DNA of 64,000 nucleotides, from positions 1 to 64,000 of the forward strand of contig JASANC010001732.1 of the NCBI GenBank assembly GCA_030248135.1, read 5' to 3'. A model generated the notes under the pieces. That model had not been told where the DNA came from and ran no database searches. It saw only the letters and a list, made by a program, of their open reading frames with translations. Below, piece by piece: positions 14,301 to 26,300 of the stretch. Within the stretch, counting starts at the first letter, position 1. Each line of letters opens with the position of its first letter. The DNA is from Theristus sp. LFF4_11 (Eukaryota; Nematoda; Chromadorea; Monhysterida; Xyalidae). Position numbers and translations under genes: made by a program.

Positions 14301-17300
14301 TCATCAGACCTCGTATATCATCAGCAGAACAGCATCCAGAATCAACTGCGCAAATCAGCCGAACACCTGCATCAGTATCAGCAGCACAGCGCGCAGTGTA
14401 CACCGATCAGGACGAATAAACTGCCTGGTTGGTTGGAACTTTTTCTGAATTTTTGTTGTTTTAATTGCAAAAATTGAATGACGGTTATTTCACCCATTTT
14501 TAAACTGGTTTATATCAGAATGATACCGTGAATAAATTATAAGTGCGCAAATTTAGTCAAACTGTTAGCAATTATTACTATTTTTCAGAAGCCGACCCAA
14601 TTCAGCAGTTCCTAACGGGCCAAAAGTTATCCGACTGGAACATCCAGCTTCCACCGTTACCGCCAGTTGAGGACACCACTTCACAAACTCAACTAGTTTC
14701 ACATCCAGAATACCAAACATCGTCAAACGTTCATACGACTGATCAGCCAATTAGCGTTGCGTCGGCACCGCGAACCAGCGACCAAGCAACTTCGACCAGC
14801 GTCGCATTGACATCGTCGCTGCACAACGATGACGTTCGAATACCGATTGACAACGACTCGAACTCTAACTACTCTTCGACAAACACCAACAGCCAGTCGG
14901 CGTTGACCTCATTCAAACCATCAAAGACCGCCACCACTTCGGTCACCGAAACAACCGTGGTCGAGAAGTTGATCATAAACCGAAGCGGGTCTGCCGGTGA
15001 TCTGGAAAATCTGGACTACAGCGCCCAATCGTCGGACGCCACCGTCACACATCGTCCCGCGGTCACTCAGTCGCTGACCGCCAGCATGATCTCTACCACT
15101 TCACAGCAGCAACAGCATCAGTACGGCACTGTCTGGCAGCCGATCATTCCGTCAGCAAGCGGCAACACCGCTTCGAATTCAAAGCCGCCAATCAGTGACG
15201 AGCAATCGCCGCCAATGAAGATGTCGCTTGACAGTCAGGCGCTGCGCAAGATGCTCAATCCGCTGCCGGTGCAGACGACGCGCTCTGCAACCGCGACCGA
15301 GATTGTGCTCCAGCAGAAGGGACAAGTTTACACGACGAAAATCGAAATCCCGCCGAAGCCGCGCGTTCGACCGCCGACCGCCGACGGGAGTTCGACGTCG
15401 CTGAGTTCGACCGAGCAGAAACCGATGCTGCAAACCGGCGCCGCGACGCAAGCGGCCTCGTGGCTTCGACAGAACGAGCGACCCGTCGCGCTGCGGGTGG
15501 CCAATCGACACAAGCGCACTTCGTTGCATTTGGGACCGGCAACGTCGGCAGCGACGGGCACCGTTACGGCGAAAGACGCTGCCGAAGGAGCGCATTTCTC
15601 ACGTAAGAGTTCAAAACACGTTTTTTGGTTTTGCTGTTTTACGTTCAGTTGGCTCAGATTTTTAAACTCGCATTTTTCAGCAAACCGTTTTTGCTGATTT
15701 TGCAATTAGCGTTAAGTGATTTGTTGCGATTGAGCTTTTTTGTCATTATCAGCCATTAATTGCGCGGAAAGTGTATTGATTAGACCATTTATTGGTTTCA
15801 TTTGCAGATAGGAAAGCTTTTCCTATCTTCTTTAGACACCTTTGCAAAAACCAAGAAAGAATATTTTATGATTAATGCTTTTTTAGGCCGATCACACCAT
15901 CAACTGCAACAACATCAAGCAGCAACAACGGGCGAGAGCGCGAGTTCTCTGAGCAGCTCAATGGAGGGCGTCATTGTGCCGCCGCTTCATCAGCCACACG
16001 TCAGCAACAATCGAGCATCAAGCAGTCATCATTCGCAATTGAAACCGACAGATCCGAGCGGAGAATCGTCGAAGAAACTGCTGATTATGCACGACCATCG
16101 GAACTTGGCAGCAACTGAACGGGAGCTGCTGGTTTACCCGGGGAGATCCGCAATAATGCAGGTAAATTCGTTCATGAAAGATTTTGTTTTTATGTTTGGT
16201 GTTTGTCTTAGATCTGGCAGGGATTTGAAACTTGAAATTGTAGTATCTTTAATGATTTGAAAATTGAGGATATTCGACAATCCGATGTTTCCAAATTTTC
16301 AAATGAAAACTCAAACTTCAAACTTCAGTGTTCCACCGACAAACATCCAGCATCGAGCTCGAAATCAACCAGTAACGCCAAACAACCGGCACCAACTCTG
16401 AACGCTGCCAGCTCGTCCAGCGGGAGCACAAAAACGCGCAAAAGCGGCTTCCTGCTGCTGAAACGTTGGCTGTGTCGAATGGTGAACGGTCAGTTCGTGG
16501 TCGCACCGAACGAACCCTGGCATCAGTATTGGGCTCGTTTGAAGGGGCATTCGTTGTTGTTGTATCGCGTTACGCCCGGGAACTCCGAGGAGTTTAGTGA
16601 GGACATTTCGTCGGAAGGAGACAGTGCCGAGGCGTCGGACGATGGTTGCCCGCCGACGACCGCGAAAGCGAAACACCATCGAACGGCACGACCGCATTTC
16701 TTGAAGTGAGTTGTTGAGTTTTCTGATTCTTTTGTTGAAAATTCTAGTTCGATTCGGTTTCCACGAGATGAGACAAAAAAAAATCCCACGAGACAAAACA
16801 TTTACGGTTACATATCGATACATGCACATTTCTCTAACATTAATGCGGACATATTTACCGTTTTGTCCAGCAACCCACCAACGTTATCGATCGATGTCTC
16901 ACGGTCGCTCGTCCAAGCGATGCCGGAATACCCACGACGTTCGAACGTGTTCTGCGTCAGCACGATCACCGGCACCGCGTATCTCCTTCAAGTCGGCGTT
17001 GTTGTTTTTTGCATTTTGGAACTTGACGCTTTTCAACTGAACTCGAGGGTTCGAAACTCGGGTAGAGTTTGGAAAATAAACGTTCTATCATCCTGTAATC
17101 CAAAACCATTGCTTCTATCTTGATAGTGACAGCTTCTAAGCTCAGATTGGTCCTGGTGGTGCCAGTGATCTGGTGCTCGTTTCATCTGCCGATAGTCGCT
17201 ACATCCCCGAAAGAAAGAATATTTTGATTGTTTTCACCGAAAGTGAACACAAAATAAAACGCTTCTTTACGTTTTCCGCTATTTTTCAATTCTAGGTCAC

Positions 17301-20300
17301 TTCCGAAGCTGAAATGGACTGCTGGGCGAACGCCATCCACCAAGCGGGGGCCTACGAGCTTGCGCGAACGAACACCAAAGAGTCTGCTGTTCGTGCGCTG
17401 AAACGAGAACTGGAGAAACTGGACCAACGGATGGACTCGGTTCGACAGTTTTTTTGTTTTGGATTGATTTTGATTCCAGAGGTGTTCAACAATGTCCGGT
17501 GTGAAATGAGGGAGCACGACATTCGGAGAAGGCGGAGAGATTTCAGTTTTTGAACGCATCCTGCTTGTTGCGAGACTTAGAAGGTAGTCATTTGGGGGTC
17601 GTGGGCATAGGAGGGGGTAACAACCAAGACCAAACTTAACGCGACGACGCGTCCGCCGTGCGTTGTGTATTTTTTTATACTTTTCTCTTTCCAATTCACT
17701 GAATTCGGATTCACAAAAAAACCAAAAAAGACGTAATCCCACAACGCACCACAATACCGCAGGTCACGAAAATGCTGAGCATTCAGCATCTGCCGTCCGT
17801 GAGCGCCGTATCAGCAGCGCAAGTGATCGGCTGGGAGCGCGAATTGGAGCTTCTGCACGCGAACCATTACATGACCCGGTGTTACCTGGCCGCCATCAGA
17901 GGACAGGACGAGCCGAGTTGCAAGGTGGGTAGGAATACATTGAGTTTTCCGATGAAGTCGTGTAGTCACGTCTGTAGCGCAGGTGTAGGACTTCTGTCTA
18001 TCGTTCTGTAGGTGGAAAGTTCGAGCCCCGCTGTGGACAAGACACATACATGGAGAAACTAAAGTGACCAATAACATCTAATGGTCTGCTCCCTCCGGAG
18101 CCGAGGGTACATTGGGCTCGGGGCAGTATTTCCTGTTTCCGATTAGAACTTTGTTTTCTTTCAAATTACAGGATGTTTGTGAGGACACCACCAACCAGTT
18201 GAATACCAGAACTGTTCTAAAAGACAATCATGGCAATCTTTTCACTGGGCTATTTTGAGCAACTATTTGCGCGCTCTATTTTTAACCCGGCTATTCGCAG
18301 ATTCTTACCATTGCAAATTCCAAACAGCTTAGTAAGCGAAATCACCCACACACGTGCCTTGTGTCACACTTTTGTGCTGGTGAAACTAACTTGTTTACAA
18401 ACGGTTCAAAATCAAACAAACACAATAGGCGGAGCGAATTTTTCATGCTATTTTTGAATATCCATTCGTTTCATGTTTGTCTGTACACCGACCGAACACG
18501 CGAGAAGTGATATCAAGACAAACAGAAAAAGCGTTTTTCTGTTTACTTTTTCATCTCATTTTCTGTGCTTTAGCTTCGCGTTTTTTCTTGTTTTTATTTT
18601 CATTTATTCATGAGCACGCCATGGCTTTTTTCATCAGCGCATAGTATTTCTTGTTTTTGTTCGTGTTTGCTGCTATCCGTAATTGTTCTGTTGTTGGATG
18701 GAGAGGATGGTTTTTTTCTTGGATATCGCATTTTTATTTTTAGCTTTCCGCTTTTTCAGTACACAACGAAGAAACTCTGCGCTTCTTTCTGCGCCGGTTT
18801 CCAAAACTGTCAAACGCTGAAAAGTTTTGTCGGCTCTGTTTTTTTTTTTCAAAATAACCGAGAAAAAAGCAGAAAAAAGACAAACAAGCAGCACAAAAGT
18901 ATCATTTTTGTCACTTTTAACGCCGTTTTAATTTAGCAAATGCTTTTGCGTGTCCGACGTTCAAAGAGAATTTCACGGTCAGTTTCATCATGATGCTAAA
19001 CATAAACCCTCGAAATCCAATAAATACCAAATTATTCATGCGGTATTTCATATAAATTCCGGGTTTCATTTGCGCGACTTTCCCGCATTATTTCGCTGGT
19101 TTGACGTTTTTCTATGGGCGCAAAATTATAATTACAATGCTTGAATTCGCATTTGAGTGTCTGCTTATATTGGGCTCAAAATATACGGAAGCTGAAAGAT
19201 TGAGAAATGTTCAGCATAGTCGGGAGTAAAATTCCAGAAGTGCGTGTGAAATGAGCCAGCTTTCTGAGAAAACCTGTATTCATAAATTGTCTTTGGTGAA
19301 TATGTTGAAAATAATAGTAAATTATTCGATTTTGTTATTTTGGTTTCTATGGCAAAACGATCCATCTTTTTCAATAAATTTTTTTGATGGTTATTTTCTG
19401 ATTCTCATAAAAGCGCGGAAATTACGTTTTTGGCGCATATGATTGTCGGTATTTTTAAAAAATTGACGGGCTGATTGGGCTGAGCAGCTAGACGCAAGCC
19501 AATCAGCGTGTGCTTAATAAAGTCCTTGTCTGAAGATGGTAGTTCACTCTGTTTATAACAGAGTAATGTTGTGCAGTCCCCACCAAACGCACATTTGTAA
19601 GCGCGTATTAATCAAAAGAACAATGTGTATACGAGTGCCTGTGAGTTTGTTTGTGTGCAGCATTACTGTGTTACGATAAAGTTCAGTCGGGGTTTTTAGA
19701 GCCTTCATTATACGACTCATTCATGTATTAGCGTTATATACCTAACGGTGCACAGATGAAAAAAGTTTATTTCCGGTGTAAAAGTCAACGTAAGTAAAAA
19801 TTTTATATTCATTAGAAAACTCCATTTCTGCTCGTTATATGTAGTTCCAGCACAGAGGAAAGAAAAAGGATGCGGCGGTAAATATAGAGAAGCGCTTTTT
19901 ATTGTGAGTGGCATTACCAGATACGAAAAGTTTCAAAATGTCACTCGGAGAAAAAACGCGTTGTAATTGTTCCAGTAAACCATCAAATGATAAATGGAAA
20001 TAATAGCAAAAATGCTAGCCGCTTTGTCAAAAAAAATTCGTTGCACCAATCCCATCATTTTATCAAGCTTTCTTGAATAATGGTACTGAGAATGAATGGC
20101 ATTGGCACGAGCAATGGCACTGAGAATGGAATGGACCGAAGTATGTGCGCCACCATTCATATTCTATCCTTTCTGGCCGCACTTACTAGCATTTTTGCCA
20201 TATTGTTTTGCTTTTGACCCCGTATATTTCGTGAATTGATGGTGCAACAAAAAAAAAACAAATGACTTTCGAAAACTGTCCACCGCACAGGCGGCACATA

Positions 20301-23300
20301 AAGACAGTCGTTTCCCTGATAACGAAAAAAAGGCGAGCTCTCTGAATACAAGTAAAACTTGTGTATTTGTAATGCAACTGACAGCTTTTTTGCGTTTTGC
20401 TTAGATCAGCTGACGTGATAAAAACATATGCCAAAACTTTCCCAGTGTGACCTACAAAAGGGAAGCACAAGAAGCCAAGCAGTGAGAGTGATTGGGCTTG
20501 TCATTTTTTTCTTTTTTAGTTTTCTTTTCTGGCTTTGACTTTGACATCATTTCTTCGTTTCTGTTCTGACCTTTTTTCCGTCACACGTTTTTTGTGCAAA
20601 AACTTGCGCGTTTTTCATCTTCAGAATCCTGCTCCTGTTGCATAATTTATATACGCGCAGAAGAAAAAAACTTTTTGAATTATTCATAACGGTGTCGACG
20701 AAAAAAACGCTCTGCACCCTAAAATTGGATTTACGACAGATTTGTATGGCATAAAAAGTCGACCAGCTTATAAATTATTCATTTATGCATTTTTTGACGC
20801 CGGTTATGTTGACGCTTGTCGGATGGCTAAAAGTAAGTTTCGAATGTTTTTTATCGGTTATTTTACCGCAATTTTAGGTGACACTTGGGTCATTTGGTGC
20901 CAGCCATCGCATCGGTGAGCCAAAATAGATTTTCAGCTCAGTAACAGCACTAAAAAATACGAAAAAAACTGTCCCATACTGGATCATTTTTTAACACAGA
21001 CTAAGGTTCTAGTTTGAAGGCCTTGCGCCCTCATTGCACACACACAGACACGCATGCGGTATTTACTGCAGCGCGCACGCACGACTCCGCGTATAATGTG
21101 CCTGTGTGTTTGTTTGCCACTGTATAGTCCGAAAGTACACAGTCCTCGATCGAGAACGAACGGTGATTTTAGCCAATGTTTTTTAACCAGCGAGGACTGA
21201 CCCAGAAAAGCGTATAAAACGCCGTCGAGTAGGAGAGGGTAGGGTTAGTAGCTTTAAAAAAATTTTTTTTTATTTTTTTTCGTTTAAAAAAAAATTTGGA
21301 TTTTTTTTCAAACTTAAAAAAAAATTGAAAAATTTTTCTTCTACTTTGCTCTGAAAATTCGATTTATGGCATAATTTTTTGAAAGTTCAAACCAAATTTT
21401 CTTCCCAACTTCTTTGTGTGCTTAGGTACATGTCATTATTTGGTCATTTTGACCGACGTACTCCATGTTTTTCGATTTGGATGACTTCTAGAGTCAATTT
21501 TTAGCGTTGAAATGACTTAACTGAATTGAAATATCGTTTCAGAAATCGTTTTCTTGCAACTTAGAACATGTTTTTTCAGTCGGTAGGCCATGAGATGAAC
21601 ATGATATTTTGTTGATTGGCGTATGTTATAGGTCTACAATGGAGTTGTGCGATATATTGTTAATACCACATCACACGACCGTTTTTCAGATACCCGATAA
21701 CATGGCCACATGTTAAAACTTGCGTGCTGAGCTAAACTAACGTGTTAAACTTGCGTCTGTCAGTTGCCCGCAACGTGATCGCGAAATCATGGTACGTGTT
21801 TTCGATACGATGATTTGAAGAGTGGGCTCTCGCCATGTGGCAGATAGCATAGCTGGTTGAACCTGAAAGTAAGTGTCTTGGGGGGGGGGGCGACCGGGTC
21901 GACAGGGGTTGCCGACTTAGCTACAGCAAACAGGAATTTTTGAACACAGTCAAATTTTGGTAATTTTCTAAAGAGGAACAACTAAGAACGGTTCAATATT
22001 CAAGTACACGTCGAAAATTGTCCTGTTTTACTGTTGAAAATGCAACTTTCCCTCTATGAAATGGACATAATTTCAATAAAACACGATTTTCGCTCTTATA
22101 GTTTTCCGGATCGTTCTGAAAATAGTCTAGATGAACTCAGCTCGACGAGACGCTTCGAACAAACCTAACTTGTAAAAAAAATTAAAAAAAAAATTTTTTT
22201 TTAATTAAAAAAAAAATCCGGATTTTTTCCCCCTAACCCTAGGAGAGGGTGACCATTGAGTTTTCTCTGTCATTAATGCCTTATATACCCCTCGGCGGGG
22301 CTCGATCTCCCGAACGCACAGACAACGAGCCTGACGCGCTACCATTCCGGCCACGAGAGTAACTAGGACTTCCAAAAAACACCCCAAATTCGGTCCCACG
22401 CCAAAATCTGCCTCCCGTTCTTTTAGAAAAGCGTCGAGTGTAAACATTTGTTTTGGGATGTTTTCTAGCACTCTTCTTGCAGAGCCACAGAAAACACATT
22501 TTTTCCTCAATCCTTTTTTCCGCTCACTTGAGACGCAGGAATGAGAAAAGAATATAACAAAACAGTGGCGAAAATTGCGGATTGCGCTGAAATTTTATGA
22601 GTAATGCGTTTTTTTCTCTTCAGAGCCGCTCAGAGAGTGGCGAGCTCAAAGGAAAACGCTTTTTTTCGAAAATCCTCTTTAAAGATAGATGGTCTATGGT
22701 GAAAAACTGATCTAATAAGGTTTTTTTCGTACTTTATGATCCACATTTCGTAAAAAAAAGAAACTGTGGTTTTAGGAATTGGACACGTTGAGAAAAGTTT
22801 GTGGTAAACTTTTTTTCGGAAAGTATCATTTACCACGGTACATAAAATTGTACTTTTTCGTTGTAAACACTGTGACTCAGCATTTGTTTGAAGGAGAACA
22901 GACGCAGGCTCAAGCAGGGAGTCGAACCTGAGTCTTTGCATGTGCTGTTCAGTGCGTTAACCACTTTACCACACTGCACAATCGAGAGCAAAAAATGATG
23001 CATTTCAAGAAAGTGAGATAAGTTCCAGAAAGTTCCGCTCATTTACCACAAAAAACTATTTTTATGCTTATGTGATTAAGATTTTGTAATTACAAATTTC
23101 ATTTGTGGTACACGTAACTCACACTTTTTTCGCAAAGCCCCACGCCACAAATCGTTTTTGAGTGCAATGGAAGAAGAAGAAGAGCCCAAGCTCAAAAACC
23201 TTTGTATAATAATCCCAGCGCTTTTTCAAAACCGTCCTAGTGGCTGGTGCGGTATTGGATTGCGCGTTTGCGCTCAGGAAATAAGGGCATAACCGTTTTT

Positions 23301-26300
23301 TTCTCTCTCTTCTTCTTCCCATCGTTGAAATGGCAAGTATATAACAGAGAAAATCGTGTTTCGTTTTCGATTCATTTTTTCTGTTTTTTTTCTCTTGTCG
23401 GCGCTCCATTTTAGGTTCATGCGATAGAAATTTTGGAATGAGATTGAGTATAACGCTGGTTTTGTTTGCTTAAAGTTGTTGATATTGGTTCTATTGCTTA
23501 TTGCACAGTTTTTTTCAATAAACTTTTTTTCGGCGCTGTAAATTGTTTGGCTGGTCCCCGAAATTTTTCAAATGTATAACCAATCAGCGTGCCACGATTC
23601 AAATTTGTGAAAGTGCACACTATTTTAAAACCAGTTCATATTGACGTACATATCCTGACGTACGTCGACATACGTCAACGACACGTCGCCACGTGACGTG
23701 GCGTGCCGTACACGGACACGTCAGTATAAACTGTCTTAACTGAAACAGCATGAATATCAGTGTAACCAAACCGCCAAGCCTCGGGCTGTTTACCATGGCG
23801 GATTTTTGGTCGGAAATGTTATTCCTTTTACAGTAGACGTCTAAAATGGCGTGCGTTCATTTGCGTCCCGTTATTTCCGGCCCACGCATTTCCGGCCCAA
23901 CATTTCCGGCCCACTCATTTCCGGCCCACTCATTTCCGTCCCACCCATTACCGGCCCCGTTCATCTGCGTCCCACGCATTTCCGGCCCACTCATTTCCGG
24001 CCCACCCATTACCGGCCCAGCCCAATAATTTGCTTCCAGTGACTTCAACCGCCACCCACTGCTATATTTCTTCAAGAAACTCACATTGATTAGGCGGTTA
24101 CACTTTGAACTTATTAGGGTTCGATTTTTTAATTCTTTTTTCATTCGGATTTTTTCGTGATGCATCATGAAAAAATGCAAAAACTAAATTGATCATTTTC
24201 ACCTTATCAAAAAGGCTTGGCTTAGGATTAGGATTAGGTTTAGGATTAGGAATGATTAGGATTAGGAAACACGACCTGGTTGTGGATCCCACATGTCCAA
24301 ATTTGGTTAGAGGGGCAATTTTCATGAGTTTTTGCTAATTTTAAGAATTAAAATGATTGAATTTGGCTCTGTGTCCAGTGCAAAATTCGAACTCAGCGCG
24401 TCAATTCGGTTTGAGAAAGCTCCTATTTTTGTCGACCTATCAGACATGTTGTTGTTATTGAAGTTGAATGTGCAAAATCAATCGGAACAAAGCAATAAAT
24501 AAAAACACATCAACTGAATCATCGACGAAATTCAAACTGAAGCATTTGTTCCAATGTCATGAACAAATAGAAGCGATACGAAAACGAAAACTGAAATAAA
24601 AAAATTAGGTATTTTTGTTAAAAGCATGTCGGTGAGCAGGGAGTACAATTTAGAGTGCGGTTTCAGTTCATTTTCGTTGTCCGTGGCGAAATACAGCGCA
24701 GAAAGATGATTATTGGGCTGGGCCGGTAATGGGTGGGCCGGAAATGAGTGGGCCGGAAATGAGTGGGCCGGAAATGTCGGGCCGGTAATGGGTGGGACGG
24801 TAATACGTGGGCCGGTAATGGGTGGGCCGGAAGTGTCGGGACGCTAATGCGTGGGCCGGAAATGCGTGGGCCGGAGTTGACCCCGCACCTCTAAAATATA
24901 GGGAATCAGCTGATTGGTTGGTGATCGTGATGCATACATTCTGTGCAAACCAAACTCCGCCTCCTCACAGCAATGCTTGCACAGAAAGCATGCATCACGT
25001 GACCACCAACCAATCAGCTGATTCCCTATAATTTAGAGTTCTACTATAGACGGATGAAGAAACCAACTTTCAGATTGTAAAAATGGTTTTGTTCTTTGAA
25101 AAAAAAAACAATAAAAACCATAATTCCAGCGCGCGTTGGGCGCCGCGTGTGCGGAAACGAAACGCTATCTGTCGCAGCTTGGCGTTTTCACAATGTCCGC
25201 CGTTCACGCATTTCTGTTGTCCCGGATCGACCCGCAAGCGCTGCCGTCCGCTTCTGTCGAGCCACCCTGTACGACGGCGTCCAGTTGCGATTCGTCCATT
25301 CAGAATGTCGTCATGGAACGGTGACTAAAAGTTTTGTGGTTGTTTTTTTGTTTGACATTTCTGACGAAAATTTGTGAAAAAAGCAGAGAAATGCCAAATT
25401 AGCCGAAATGAATGAGGCGTAAGATGAATCGAGAACAAAAAGACAGAAAGAATGTTGGAACCAAAGCCAAGAAAACAATGAAAAGCCAGAACTTGAAACA
25501 TTTTGTGCCATGTTTTTTTATTGCATCATCCTGACACGTTTTGTCATCAGCAGATAGTTTACCGTAAAACTTTCTTTCTATCCAGCGCGTCTTGCAACGA
25601 ATCAGACACGACTACGGTCGACGCTACGGTAGCTGCCAGTGAGCCAGGCAAACAGTTGAACGTTCACCTGAAAACCGGACAGGTTGGTAAATGCAGTTCG
25701 TTTGAAAGTGGCAGAGGGCAGAGGCAAAGATGACACCACACATTGGGGGGAATGGTGAAACCATTTCTGTTGCAGACGTGTTTGTTTTCTCCATCTTTGT
25801 TTCATATTAAGCTTTTTATTTATTGAGAAAACAGCAGATCATTCGAAGGAACAAAAAAAAGTTTGTTTCCAACAATGTTCCCCATTGTTTTCCCTGTCTC
25901 ATTGTCATTCGATTCATCTATGATTGCCAGATCTTTTCGATACAAAGAAACTCATGCATGAATGCACTGCTTGTTTTATTCGATTCATTAATTTTTATTT
26001 GTTCTTATCTTTCCCGCGTGAATCTGCGAATTTCAGGGAAAACCGCTTTTTTGAACGCTTGACTGATAAAGACAGGGTTGCTGAAGAATAAGAAGCACTG
26101 TAACAACGATATGTTTGTCCACATTTTGCACAATCCGGCTATAAAAAGTTGTTTTCGCGAGCATTCCATTCCAAAAGTCAGAAAAAACAACTCCATCCAA
26201 ACCCAAAAACGATATTATGTTTGACATTTCAGCGTCTTGGTGGTCACAACTCTGAACGAACGCCGACTAGTTTGGTCTGTACTGTGCTTGTCTTGACACG

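Larger units (their letters stand above)
17925..25129. other. 7.2 kb sif intron, transposon-rich
   Basis: It contains a tRNA-like fragment (17965-18065), an SINE split by a hAT-like MITE (21150-22375), a second tRNA-like repeat (22905-22995), a foldback element (23853-24885) and a palindromic MITE (24886-25047). The stretches 18100-21150 and 23000-23850 show no exon. CCAATCAGCG-type remnants occur at 19500 and 23580. Confidence 0.6.

Noticed and set aside
15179..15705. Arginine-rich minus-strand open frames opposite sif exon 14589-15602
   Set aside because: Shadow of a GC-rich sense exon. No splice sites or domain.
22905..22995. A functional tRNA gene on the minus strand
   Set aside because: A and B boxes are present but acceptor and anticodon stems do not pair well. 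Treated as a tRNA-derived repeat.
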